Source: Chloroflexota bacterium
GTDB taxonomy: Bacteria; Chloroflexota; UBA11872; VXOZ01
DNA: 57,482 nt
Assembly (NCBI GenBank): GCA_022824225.1
Contig: JAJEAH010000026.1
Location: forward strand, 1 to 57,482
Direction: 5' to 3'
Shown here: positions 35,927-44,233 of the stretch, one piece after another
Numbering within the stretch: the first letter of the stretch is position 1
Layout: each line of letters begins with the position of its first letter
The notes under the pieces: model-generated
The model's input: only the letters and a program-made list of their open reading frames with translations
Told to the model about the DNA's origin: nothing
Database searches by the model: none
Position numbers and translations under genes: made by a program

Positions 35927-37108
35927 TCAGCCCTCTGCCGTACGCGGCCCGTACCAGCGCCGCACCGGTTGGCCAGCCTGATTGTACACCTCACCGGCAC
36001 GGACCGTGTAGGTAGCGGCCAGATGCCGGTCGCCCGTCAGTTCGGCGTCCTCGGCGTCCCGCATGGGATACGGTCCGGTTTCCAGGCGCAAAGCGGCAAT
36101 GTCCGCCACACCGCCCACGCGCAGGTGGCCGAGGGAATCCGCCCGGCCCATGGCAGCGGCGGGATTGCGGGTCGTCCGCGCCACCACGTCGGGCAGATCG
36201 CGTCCCAGGTCAAGAAATTTCGACATCACGTCGGGCAGGCTGCGCGCCGTATAGAACGCTGAATAGGCGTGCAGATCCGTGCTGATGGTATCCGGCAAGA
36301 AACCGTCGGCCAGCGCCGCCCGCGCCACGGCAAAGGAGAAGCTGCCTTGTCCGTGGCCCACGTCGAAGACGATGCCGCTCTGCTGTGCGGCCTGCACCTC
36401 GGGATGCACCGTGCCCCGCTCCTGGTTGAGGATGAGCCGTCCGCGTCCGGTAAAGCAGTGGGTGATGATGTCGCCGGGTTTTAGGTGCTCCAGAATCTCC
36501 TGCACCGGTTGTTCGCAATCGGAAATATGCACCATCATGCGCGTATTCGTGGCGTCGCGCACCGCCGCCGCCCGGCGCAGCGGCTCCAAGCCGTTGGGGC
36601 CGCAGATCTTCTCCGCCACGCGCACTTTCACGCCCAGCGCCACGTCCCGGTTGGCTTCGATGGCCTTCACGGCGTCTTCCACGCCGCAGTAGGCCAGGTT
36701 GAGATTCTCGCCCACCCGCATGTCGGTGATACCGATGCTGGAAATGTTGACGTACGGGAAGATGCGCGTGCGGGCGTGGCCGATGACGAAGTGGCGGAAG
36801 CCGGGAAAGTTCGCCCAGCCCGCGCTGCCGGCGTCTGCCACCGTGGTGACGCCGGTTGTCAAGCACAACGGATCGGGCAGCACGCCGAGGTCGGTGCCGC
36901 CCCAGTAGACGTGGGTGTGCAGGTCTATCAAGCCCGGCGTGACGACGTGGTCGGCGACGTCCAGCGCCAGCCAGGCGTCATCCGCCGGCAGGTCTTCCGC
37001 CAGGGCCGCGATGCGGCCGTGTTTCGTGCCCACGTCCAGCGCGGCGTCTATGCCCTGCGCGGGATCGAGGACGCGCCCGCCCTTTAGCACCACGTCATAC
37101 TTTGCCAT
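35927..37108 (-). CDS. amidohydrolase/deacetylase family metallohydrolase
   Basis: A 393-residue TIM-barrel amidohydrolase of the dihydroorotase-like EF_0837/deacetylase group. 'PGLIDLHTHVYWGG' gives the His-x-His metal site. 'ALGVKVRVAEKIC' may hold the carboxylated Lys, and 'MMVHISDCEQ', 'ITHCFTGRG' and 'TISTDLHAYS' supply the remaining His and Asp. Known relatives deacetylate N-acetyl-D-amino acids or open cyclic amides. The start is ATG 37108. It is separated by 273 bases from the AMIN-like lipoprotein. The substrate is unknown. Confidence 0.9.
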   Translation of the reverse strand: MAKYDVVLKGGRVLDPAQGIDAALDVGTKHGRIAALAEDLPADDAWLALDVADHVVTPGLIDLHTHVYWGGTDLGVLPDPLCLTTGVTTVADAGSAGWANFPGFRHFVIGHARTRIFPYVNISSIGITDMRVGENLNLAYCGVEDAVKAIEANRDVALGVKVRVAEKICGPNGLEPLRRAAAVRDATNTRMMVHISDCEQPVQEILEHLKPGDIITHCFTGRGRLILNQERGTVHPEVQAAQQSGIVFDVGHGQGSFSFAVARAALADGFLPDTISTDLHAYSAFYTARSLPDVMSKFLDLGRDLPDVVARTTRNPAAAMGRADSLGHLRVGGVADIAALRLETGPYPMRDAEDAELTGDRHLAATYTVRAGEVYNQAGQPVRRWYGPRTAEG

Positions 37109-37382
37109 CGCGGTCCCTTCCTTTTGTTGCGGCTGTGCGCTTGGGCCAACGACCCGACGGAAATCATGGTAGGCGGTGGGGGAAATCGCGTCAACGTACG
37201 CTGAGCGCCCTGCGGGGCCGGACTACCGTTAAAGCACGTAGCAGCTAGGACAGTGAGCCCCCCACGCGCTCCGCCCCGGCAACGCGTGCGGACTTCCTTA
37301 GGCCTCATCGTAATAGTCGTGACTTCCGACTATTTGGTGCTATGATCAAGGTATGTGCTGGGTCAGGCTAAGGAGGTGCGCC
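37109..37382. other. divergent intergenic region with putative operator
   Basis: A spacer between the divergent metallohydrolase and the small lipoprotein operon. The promoter and inverted repeat at 37312-37346 and the AAGGAGG at 37370-37376 are the features; no gene was recognised. Confidence 0.5.
37312..37346 (+). promoter_or_regulatory. candidate promoter overlapped by an 8-base inverted repeat
   Basis: GTGACT at 37319 and TATGAT at 37341 are 16 bases apart, matching the sigma-70 consensus at four and five positions. A perfect inverted repeat AATAGTCG-(7)-CGACTATT (37312-37334) covers the -35 box, as a repressor operator would. Confidence 0.5.
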
Positions 37383-37442
37383 ATGGTTTGTCCATATTCC
37401 GGCCGCCCTCGGCAGCGGCAAAACCATTTGGTCGTCTCTTAA
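37383..37442 (+). CDS. possible 19-residue leader peptide
   Basis: ATG 37383 follows AAGGAGG at ideal spacing and opens a frame of 19 residues (MVCPYSGRPRQRQNHLVVS). It lies 37 bases after the -10 of the putative promoter and 19 bases before the next start. A strong ribosome-binding site on such a short frame suggests a leader peptide or the remnant of a longer gene. There is no protein-level evidence. Confidence 0.3.
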   Translation: MVCPYSGRPRQRQNHLVVS

Positions 37443-37461
37443 GCACACGAGGAGTTGCGCG

Positions 37462-37662
37462 ATGTTCCGTGTTCCAGCCGCCAGCGCAACGGGTGATTTA
37501 CCCCTCACCTTGTTCCTGGCAACGGGAGCGGCAGCAACCATCCCAGCCGACAGTCGAACACGCATCAAGCTTTTTTGCCAATTGGACGGTAGTAACGGCG
37601 GCGTTGAATGCCCCGAAGTAGGGGGCGATCCTGGTGACGGTGGTGGAGGCGCTGAACAATGA
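37462..37662 (+). CDS. possible small protein upstream of the Excalibur-type lipoprotein
   Basis: A 66-residue frame starts at ATG 37462 with GAGGAG 7 bases upstream. It ends in a TGA that overlaps the ATG of the next gene by four bases (ATGA), the usual mark of translational coupling. The sequence is weakly hydrophobic at residues 12-27 and ends in a Gly/Asp-rich tail ('GGDPGDGGGGAEQ'). No family is recognised; it may be a coupling frame and not a functional protein. Confidence 0.35.
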   Translation: MFRVPAASATGDLPLTLFLATGAAATIPADSRTRIKLFCQLDGSNGGVECPEVGGDPGDGGGGAEQ

Positions 37663-37970
37663 AGTATCGCTCGTTAGTCGTTGGGATAGCCCTCCTGCTG
37701 GCTGTGACTGCATGCGGCACGGCAGCGCAGACGGCCGCTGAACCAACGCCCTTTGTTCCTGATATGCCGCAGGCGGCGCCGCATCCGACTCCGTGGGTTG
37801 AAGAAGCCTACGAGACGTGTCTACACGCTGTTCGCGCCAGGGTGACATACAAGCTGGGCGCTGTCGGGCCAGGCCTTGGCTTTGCCCAGGCAACTGTCCC
37901 AACAGCAGAGGACACCGACAATGACGGGATAGTCTGCGAAGTGCTGCCAAGACCACTCGCAGAGCAGTGA
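37659..37970 (+). CDS. small lipoprotein with Excalibur-like calcium-binding motif
   Basis: A 103-residue exported protein. The signal peptide ends in 'AVTAC' with lipidated Cys19. A Pro/Thr-rich linker follows, then a compact domain with Cys54 and the C-terminal motif Asp85-x-Asp87-x-Asp89-Gly-x-x-Cys93-Glu94 ('DTDNDGIVCE'). This D-x-D-x-D-G-x-x-C-E pattern is the hallmark of Excalibur domains, which bind calcium and are fused to surface nucleases or wall proteins. The start is ATG 37659 with GGAGG 10 bases upstream. A strong terminator follows at 37994. The function is unknown. Confidence 0.75.
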   Translation: MKYRSLVVGIALLLAVTACGTAAQTAAEPTPFVPDMPQAAPHPTPWVEEAYETCLHAVRARVTYKLGAVGPGLGFAQATVPTAEDTDNDGIVCEVLPRPLAEQ

Positions 37971-37993
37971 TCGCGACGCGCAACCCGCATCGG

Positions 37994-38034
37994 CCAAAGC
38001 CCCCCGTTTGCAGTGTGCTGACGGGGGGCTTTGG
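37994..38034 (+). terminator. hairpin terminator
   Basis: A perfect 14-base-pair stem (CCAAAGCCCCCCGT and complement) with a 13-base loop begins 23 bases after the lipoprotein stop. The tail CGTGTTAG is only weakly T-rich. Confidence 0.75.
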
Positions 38035-38154
38035 CGTGTTAGACTAATGATCGGGGCAAGTGGCGGCACGCATTCTTGGTAATGATCTGGGCATGATGCC
38101 GGAAGCGTCGCCAATCAGACGAGTGAACGCGCAAAGGAGAGTATTGCTGCGTCG

Positions 38155-39315
38155 ATGAAGATCACAGACGTCAAGACCACCGCCGTCCGCGTGCCGCTCA
38201 GCGAACCCGTCAAGTGGTCGGGCGGCACCCGGGGCACGGCCCCCGCTCTCGTCGTGGAAATCGAGACCGATGCCGGTATCGTGGGCCTCGGCGAGTGCGC
38301 CGGACCGCACATTCCGGTCATCCAACGCGCCGTAGACGCCGAACTGCGGCCGCTGCTCATCGGCCAGGATCCGCTGCGCACCGAATTCTTGCTCCACCGC
38401 ATGGATGAGCACGTCATCCACTGGTTCCGCACCGGCAACCACGCCATCGCCGGTCTCGAAATGGCGTTGCTGGACATCAAAGCCCAGCACTTTGGCGCTA
38501 GCGTTTGCGACCTCTTGGGCGGCCGCTACCGCAACGCCGTGGACTACATGGGCTACCTCTTCATCGACACGCCGGAGCGCAACGCTGCCAAAGCCAAGGC
38601 GTACGTGGACCGCGGCTTCCGCACGCTCAAGGTGAAAGTGGGGCGCAGCATCGAGCAGGACGCGGCCAGCATCGCGGCCATCCGGGACGCCGTGGGGCCG
38701 GACGTGCGCATACGCATCGACGCGAACCAAGGCTGGAGCGTGCCCACGGCCATAAAGGCCATCCGCGCCATGGAGCCGTACGGACTGGAATACGTGGAGC
38801 AGCCGGTGACGGAACGCGACTTCGACGGCATGGCCCGGGTGGCCCGGGCCGTTGCAACGCCTATCGCCGCCGACGAAAGCTGCAAGACCGTGCTCGACGC
38901 GCTGCAACTGGCCCAGAAGCAGGCGTGCGGCGTCTTCGTCATCTACGTCTCGGAAGCCGGCGGCCTGCTGAAGTCACGCCAGATTGCCGACATTGCCTAC
39001 CAATTCGGCCTCACCTGCGCGCTGGGCACGTGGGCGGAACTCGGCATCGGCACGCTGGCGGGCGCGCACCTCATCGCCAGCCACCGCAGCTTTGCCCTGG
39101 CCAACGATACGCACTACCCAATCCAGGAAGATGACGTGATATCACCCCTGCTGCGCATCGAGGAAGGCGCGCTGCGCGTGCCCAACGGCCCGGGCCTGGG
39201 CGCGGCCCTCGACCGGCAGAAGCTGGCGCACTTCGCCAACTTTCCGGCGCGGGAAACCGTATTCGGCGACCCGGAGAGCCCGGACACCATCTTGCGCCGC
39301 GGGCAGATTCTATAG
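38155..39315 (+). CDS. enolase-superfamily protein (mandelate racemase/muconate lactonizing type)
   Basis: A 386-residue TIM-barrel enzyme that abstracts the alpha-proton of a carboxylate. Lys159-x-Lys161 ('LKVKVG') is the base on one face. The metal ligands are Asp189 ('RIDANQGW'), Glu215 ('YVEQP') and Asp240 ('AADES'). On the opposite face, where muconate-lactonizing types have Lys in an 'iKi..GG' motif, this protein has Tyr264 in 'FVIYVSEAGG'. It therefore either follows mandelate racemase-like or one-base chemistry. The start is ATG 38155 with AAAGGAG somewhat far upstream. It is a single gene. Substrates of the superfamily include acid sugars and amino acids. Confidence 0.9.
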   Translation: MKITDVKTTAVRVPLSEPVKWSGGTRGTAPALVVEIETDAGIVGLGECAGPHIPVIQRAVDAELRPLLIGQDPLRTEFLLHRMDEHVIHWFRTGNHAIAGLEMALLDIKAQHFGASVCDLLGGRYRNAVDYMGYLFIDTPERNAAKAKAYVDRGFRTLKVKVGRSIEQDAASIAAIRDAVGPDVRIRIDANQGWSVPTAIKAIRAMEPYGLEYVEQPVTERDFDGMARVARAVATPIAADESCKTVLDALQLAQKQACGVFVIYVSEAGGLLKSRQIADIAYQFGLTCALGTWAELGIGTLAGAHLIASHRSFALANDTHYPIQEDDVISPLLRIEEGALRVPNGPGLGAALDRQKLAHFANFPARETVFGDPESPDTILRRGQIL

Positions 39316-39518
39316 GCCCCGATGACGGGGTTCGGCTAGAAGAACCGCGCTCTGTGGCGCCGCCAAACCGGAGTGCCCGTTCACCTGGCGGCGCGCGCCC
39401 TGTGGGGCGGCGCCCCCGTAGTCGACTGCGAACCGATAGACGTCTGCCGTCTCCTGGTCGTCTGCCGTCCTGCAAACGGCTGCCGACCTGCGGCAGGCTG
39501 CCGCTTCGAGGGCGTTGC

Positions 39519-40511
39519 CTAATCTCCCTCCGCAGCTTGCTCGCCGCTTGGCGTTGGCGTTGGCTGTGCGTTTTCTTGCGCTTGCGCGGCAAAGTGGCTT
39601 GGGCCCGCGCCGTACCAATCCAGCTTGTGTTCCACCCGCCACCAGGGGTCCCAAGCCTCCACGCGGATGCGGCGCAGGGCAAAGGGCGTGTCGGCTGACT
39701 GGTGCACGCCGGGGCCGATGATGACGGCGGCGTCGTAGCCGGCGTCCCGCACGAGCTGCTGTATCTCTTCATCCTCGCGGCCCAGGGGATAGTCGAAGTA
39801 CCGCACCGGTTGCTGCAAACGCTCTTCCAGCACCTGTTTGGAGAGGACTACCTCCGCCAAGACCGCGCCCCAGTCGCGCCTGGCCAACCGGGGCAAATCG
39901 GCGTGGTTCAGCGTGTGGGATTCCACCTCCATGCCGAAATCGGCTATGTCGGCGATTTGGTCCCAGTCCATGTAGCCTTCCTGCTTCTCGTGGAACCCCG
40001 GCATCACGAAGAAGGTGGCGGGAATCTTGTACTGTTTGAGCACGGGGAAAACGGCCTCATACTGCACTGCCCAGCCGTCGTCGAACGTGAGGACGATGGG
40101 CATGGCCGGCAACTCCGTCTCGCCGAGAAGCCCCCGCAGCGCGTTGTGCAGCGAGAGCGGCTGGTAGCCCGCCGTAAGCATGCCTACCAGTTGCGCCTCG
40201 AAGACGCTGGAACCGGTGGCGCGGTGGTACATGAGCATGGGCAAGACTACCGGGTTCTCCGGCACGAGCGGCTCATACGGATATGGCGGTTGCCACGGGG
40301 CTGGGGCCGGCGCCGGCGCTGATGGCGCCACAGTCTGTTCGGCCGGGGCCGCAGGTGTGCCGGGTTCCAGGCCCAGGAACGTCGAAAGATCGTCGCCAGA
40401 GAACTCCGGCGGGGCCGGCAGGCCGGCGAAGGGGGCTGCGGCAGCGGCCCCCCAGAGTCGCTGGAGCACGTCGCGGCGCGTTACGCCGTCCGGTTGCCGT
40501 CGGTTCGCCAT
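39519..40511 (-). CDS. exported polysaccharide deacetylase
   Basis: A 330-residue NodB-homology deacetylase. The N-terminus has a twin-Arg-like sequence ('TRRDVLQRLWGAAAAAPFAG', residues 11-30), followed by a Pro/Ala-rich linker to about residue 85. The catalytic motifs are 'LTFDDG' (Asp144/Asp145) and 'ESHTLNHADL' (His199, His203). It would remove N- or O-acetyl groups from wall or capsule polysaccharide outside the membrane. ATG 40511 is favoured; a GTG at 40571 would add 20 residues. The C-terminal ~30 residues are low-complexity Gln/Ala/Pro. Confidence 0.9.
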   Translation of the reverse strand: MANRRQPDGVTRRDVLQRLWGAAAAAPFAGLPAPPEFSGDDLSTFLGLEPGTPAAPAEQTVAPSAPAPAPAPWQPPYPYEPLVPENPVVLPMLMYHRATGSSVFEAQLVGMLTAGYQPLSLHNALRGLLGETELPAMPIVLTFDDGWAVQYEAVFPVLKQYKIPATFFVMPGFHEKQEGYMDWDQIADIADFGMEVESHTLNHADLPRLARRDWGAVLAEVVLSKQVLEERLQQPVRYFDYPLGREDEEIQQLVRDAGYDAAVIIGPGVHQSADTPFALRRIRVEAWDPWWRVEHKLDWYGAGPSHFAAQAQENAQPTPTPSGEQAAEGD

Positions 40512-40720
40512 GTGCACTCGCTCCGCGCCTGTCGCTGCCGCCGCTACCTGCCGCGGCCGGAACTTTGCCACCCCCGGCCGCAGTATGCCCCCAATCCATT
40601 GTACCGCGCGCGTAGCGGCGGCGCTGCCCGTGCCGTCGGTCCACGAATCTTGGCAGTGGAGAAGCGTTGGCTCGCGCCAAGGCCGCGAAGGCGCACCCCG
40701 GCTCTCCGGGCAACCACCAA

Positions 40721-40748
40721 GCTGCAGGTGGCAAACCTGCGCTACCGG
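40721..40748. repeat. third copy of the dispersed palindromic repeat
   Basis: It shares GCAGGT-GGCAAACCTGCGCTACC with the two copies at 34498-34611, with a single G for T change in the left arm. Confidence 0.65.
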
Positions 40749-40944
40749 GGCGCGCCCTGCCGCTGACGGAATCTCACCAAGCGGCTGACCGGGTAGTCAG
40801 GTGCGCCGCCGCACTCGCAGGGCGACATTCGCGCACGAATGCGCCCATATGCGGCACACGCCTAGCCACACGCAGCGGCGGCGGGAGCGGCCGCAGCGAG
40901 AAACACGCCTCCCGGCGGGCAACTCAGTTGTTTCTCATGTATGA

Positions 40945-40974
40945 TTGACACAATATACTGCAAGCTTGCAGTAT
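40945..40974 (+). promoter_or_regulatory. TTGACA box followed by a perfect 20-base palindrome
   Basis: A consensus -35 TTGACA (40945-40950) is followed after 4 bases by a perfect palindrome whose half is ATACTGCAAG (40955-40974). A palindrome lying directly downstream of a -35 box, 55 bases before the penicillin-binding protein start, is a likely operator for a dimeric regulator. Confidence 0.5.
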
Positions 40975-41028
40975 GCGATGACAGCATGTTGGCGGCGCGC
41001 CGTGGCGCCGCAGTGAAGGTAAACGCGC

Positions 41029-43698
41029 GTGGACGAACGGCGTCTCCCCAAGAACCGGCGGTCTGCGTCGTCCCCCCGGCGGCCGGTGCTGCTGGGACTG
41101 GTCTTGCTGATCGGTCTCCTGGCCGGCGCCTGCGGCGCGCAAGGGGGGTTGGGGAGCGATCTCGTCACCGACGAAGACTATGCCGCGTGCCTGGATCAGA
41201 TACGGAACAACGCGCTGCCGGCCACCAGCTACATCTACGACCGCCATGGCACGCTGCTCGCGACCATCAACGACCCGGACGAGGGCTTGCGCATCGTGCT
41301 CAAGTCGGACGCGATTCCGGCCGTGGTCAAGCAAGCCACCGTCGCCGCGGAAGACCGGTTCTTCTACACGCATCCCGGCTACGACATGCGGGCCATGACC
41401 CGCGCCTTCGTGCAGAACCAGGAAGCCGGGGAAGTCGTTTCCGGCGGCAGCACCATCACCCAGCAACTCGTCAAGAACGTGTGCCTTTCTCCCGAGCAGA
41501 CCTATGATCGCAAGCTGCGGGAGATCAATCTGGCCGCCCGGCTCACGGAACAGTTCAGCCGGGAGTCGATTCTCACCTACTACCTGAACAAGGTCTACTA
41601 CGGCGGCCAGGCCTACGGCATCGAGGCCGCGGCCACGGTCTTCTTCGGCAAGAGCGCGCAAGACCTCACGCTGGCCGAAGCGGCGGTGCTGGCAGGCCTG
41701 ACCCAGTCGCCGTCCCTCGACAATCCCTTCACGAACCCCGACCGCGCCAAGGCCCGCCAGCGGTACGTGCTGGAACAAATGGTCGTGGCCGGCTACATCA
41801 CCCAAGCCGAAATGGCAGCGACCTACGCTGAGCCGTTGGTCTACGCGCGCCCCTCGGTTGCTCTTGCCGCCGAAGACGCTGCGGCAGGGAGTGAAGAAGG
41901 CGCTACTGCCGAAGACGCAGCGCCGGAGGATGAAGAAGCCGAGCCCGAGCTCTTGGCCCCGCACTTCGTGCAGTACGTGCGCGACGAACTGGCGGCAACC
42001 TACGGGGCGGAGCGCGTGCGCCAGGGCGGCCTGCACGTCTATACCACCCTCGACCTCAACTTGCAGCACGTGGCGGAAGGGTTCGCCCGGGACCACATCG
42101 CCTCTCTCGCGGGCTACAACGTGTCCAATGCCGCAGTGGTCGCGATCCTGCCGAAGAGCGGCGAAATCCTCACCATGGTCGGCAGCTTGGATTTCTTCGA
42201 TGAGGACATCGACGGGCAGGTGAACGTGGCCCTGGCGCCGCGCCAGCCGGGTTCATCGCTCAAACCGCTCTTCTACGCCGCCGCGTTCGCGAAAGGCTGG
42301 ACGCCTGCCACCACCATTTGGGACGTTCCGACGACAATCGAGATACCGAATGAACCCGACTACACGCCGCGCAACTTTAGCGGCCAGTTCCGAGGGCCGG
42401 TCACGGCGCGCCACGCGCTGGCCAACTCGTTCAACGTTGCCGCCGTGCGCATGGTCACGTTTCTGGGCCTGGACACGGCAATCGATACGATGCAGGACCT
42501 GGGCATGTCCACGTTTGCGGACCGCAGCCGTTTCGGCCCGAGCATCGTGCTTGGCGGCGGCGAGGTGAAACTGCTGGAGTTGACCAACGCCTACTCGGTG
42601 CTGGCCCGGGGCGGCACGTACATTCCGGTCTCTTCCATCCGGCGCGTGGAGGACACCGACGGCAACGTGCTGCAACGCTATGCGCTGCCGGAGGCGGAGC
42701 CGGTGTTCGATCCCCGGATTGCGTACCAGATCACCAGCATTCTCACGGATAGCGAGACGCGGGCGGCGGAGTTTGGGCCGTATACACCGCTTGACCTGGC
42801 GGCCCGGCCCGCGGCGGCGAAGACCGGCACCACCGACGACAACCGCGACGGCTGGACCATCGGGTACACCCCGCAGCTTGTCGCCGGGGTCTGGGTGGGC
42901 AACTCCGACGGGTCCCCCACGAGCAATCTCACCGGCATGCGGGGCGCCACACCCATTTGGAATGCGTTCATGGAAGCGGCGCTGGCCGACGAACAGGTGT
43001 TGGAGTTCGAGCAACCCCGCGGCATGGTGGAGGTGGAAGTCTGCACCCGCACCGGCATGCTGCCGACCCCCTACTGCGGCGAAACCCACCAGGAGGTCTT
43101 TCTGGAAGAGCAGACGCCCAAGATCGTGGACAGCGTATTCTTGCCGATAAAGGTCCACACGCCCTCCGGCATGCGGGCAGGCCCCAACGTGCCCCCAGGC
43201 GAAACGGCAGTCGAGATCTTCATGAACGTGCCGGAAGACGCGGAGGCGTGGGCCGCGGCGGCTGGGGTGGCGCTGCCGCCAACCCAAGTGTACAATCCTC
43301 CGTCGCTCGATCCGGTCCTTATCGTCTATCCGCGTGACGGCGACGTTGTGCGCAGCATTTTGGAGATCCGGGGCAATGCGTTCTTCCCAGGATTTCAGTC
43401 CTATGAAGTCGCCTATGCCGGCCGGGAGAATCCGGACTTGTGGGTGCGCATCACGCAATCGACGGAACCGAAAGCAAACGCCGTGCTGGCCGCCTGGGAT
43501 ACGGTGCAGAACCCAGACGGCGTGTATATGGTCCGCCTAACCGTCCAGGACACGGCGGGCCGGCAGCGGACGCAAACGGTGGTGTTCGCGGTGCGGAACG
43601 CCCCGGCGGAACCCGAGAACCCGGACGCCAGACAGGACGGCGCGGACGTTCGCCAGGACGGCGCGGATGCACGCTCCGACGAGGCCGCGTCGGAATAG
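41029..43698 (+). CDS. class A penicillin-binding protein (transglycosylase/transpeptidase)
   Basis: This 889-residue bifunctional peptidoglycan synthase has a short cytoplasmic basic tail and a membrane anchor at about 18-36. The GT51 glycosyltransferase domain has Glu108 in 'AAEDRFFYTHPGYD' and 'GGSTITQQLVKN'. The transpeptidase domain has Ser409-x-x-Lys412 ('GSSLKPLFY'), Ser467-x-Asn469 and Lys598-Thr-Gly-Thr. An acidic Ala/Glu-rich insert at about 280-310 joins the domains. The last ~130 residues form a probable Ig-like domain ending in short RQDGAD-type repeats. The 'LAGAC' near residue 35 could be a lipobox. The start is GTG 41029 after GAAGG. A putative operator lies upstream. Confidence 0.95.
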   Translation: MDERRLPKNRRSASSPRRPVLLGLVLLIGLLAGACGAQGGLGSDLVTDEDYAACLDQIRNNALPATSYIYDRHGTLLATINDPDEGLRIVLKSDAIPAVVKQATVAAEDRFFYTHPGYDMRAMTRAFVQNQEAGEVVSGGSTITQQLVKNVCLSPEQTYDRKLREINLAARLTEQFSRESILTYYLNKVYYGGQAYGIEAAATVFFGKSAQDLTLAEAAVLAGLTQSPSLDNPFTNPDRAKARQRYVLEQMVVAGYITQAEMAATYAEPLVYARPSVALAAEDAAAGSEEGATAEDAAPEDEEAEPELLAPHFVQYVRDELAATYGAERVRQGGLHVYTTLDLNLQHVAEGFARDHIASLAGYNVSNAAVVAILPKSGEILTMVGSLDFFDEDIDGQVNVALAPRQPGSSLKPLFYAAAFAKGWTPATTIWDVPTTIEIPNEPDYTPRNFSGQFRGPVTARHALANSFNVAAVRMVTFLGLDTAIDTMQDLGMSTFADRSRFGPSIVLGGGEVKLLELTNAYSVLARGGTYIPVSSIRRVEDTDGNVLQRYALPEAEPVFDPRIAYQITSILTDSETRAAEFGPYTPLDLAARPAAAKTGTTDDNRDGWTIGYTPQLVAGVWVGNSDGSPTSNLTGMRGATPIWNAFMEAALADEQVLEFEQPRGMVEVEVCTRTGMLPTPYCGETHQEVFLEEQTPKIVDSVFLPIKVHTPSGMRAGPNVPPGETAVEIFMNVPEDAEAWAAAAGVALPPTQVYNPPSLDPVLIVYPRDGDVVRSILEIRGNAFFPGFQSYEVAYAGRENPDLWVRITQSTEPKANAVLAAWDTVQNPDGVYMVRLTVQDTAGRQRTQTVVFAVRNAPAEPENPDARQDGADVRQDGADARSDEAASE

Positions 43699-43810
43699 CC
43701 CACCCCGGCCCACCTGCGACCCGGGAGCCGCCGCGCGCCCGCCCGCGATTAGTAGGTATTGACTTAGGCTGCACAGGTATGGGTGTCAACGTGGATGGCT
43801 GCTCCCCAAA

Positions 43811-43858
43811 ATGTCATTCTGAGGAGTGCTGCTGACATGTCATTCTGAGGAGTGCTGC
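43811..43858. repeat. tandem 22-base direct repeat (26-base period)
   Basis: Two identical copies of ATGTCATTCTGAGGAGTGCT followed by GC, starting at 43811 and 43837. The unit resembles widely dispersed bacterial intergenic repeats ending in 'ACGAAGAATC'. Confidence 0.7.
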
Positions 43859-44136
43859 GACGAAGAATCAAGTGCCGGGAGCACTTCAGATTCCGCGTCT
43901 TTGACGAAGTCAGCGAACCCTGTTCGACGCTGCGCTCGGAATGCCATTAGGTCTAGCCCAACAAGGTGATCAAGTCAAGAGCTACTCATTCCCCATTCGC
44001 CGGAGGCAGAAGTTTGCTCGCTATCTTGCTATACTTAGGGATGGCCGCCCGCGCTGCCGGGTGGTCGCATCACGGCATTGACACGCTCTAGCGAGAGCAG
44101 CGCGCGGCGCTGCTATCCACGGAGCACGCGCGACCG

Positions 44137-44205
44137 CAATTCCGCAGGCACGAGCGCCACCGGCTGCGGAATTGGCGCGCTTAGGGGGAGGCGGCTGTGC
44201 CGCCT
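44137..44205 (+). promoter_or_regulatory. two leader hairpins upstream of citrate synthase
   Basis: CAATTCCGCAG (44137-44147) pairs perfectly with CTGCGGAATTG (44164-44174), and AGGCGGC-TGT-GCCGCCT (44189-44205) forms a second hairpin. The second ends 8 bases before the GAAGGGAG ribosome-binding site, so it could affect translation. Confidence 0.4.
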
Positions 44206-44233
44206 ATCACAGTGAAGGGAGAGCGGCCTAGTC

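Larger units (their letters stand above)
40512..41028. other. divergent intergenic region with dispersed repeat and palindrome
   Basis: A spacer between the divergent deacetylase and penicillin-binding protein genes. It holds the third repeat copy (40721-40748) and the promoter/palindrome unit at 40945-40974. No gene was recognised. Confidence 0.55.
43699..44233. other. intergenic region with tandem repeat and leader hairpins
   Basis: There are 535 bases without a gene. They contain the doublet repeat at 43811-43858 and two inverted repeats in the leader of the citrate synthase gene (44137-44205). Confidence 0.55.
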
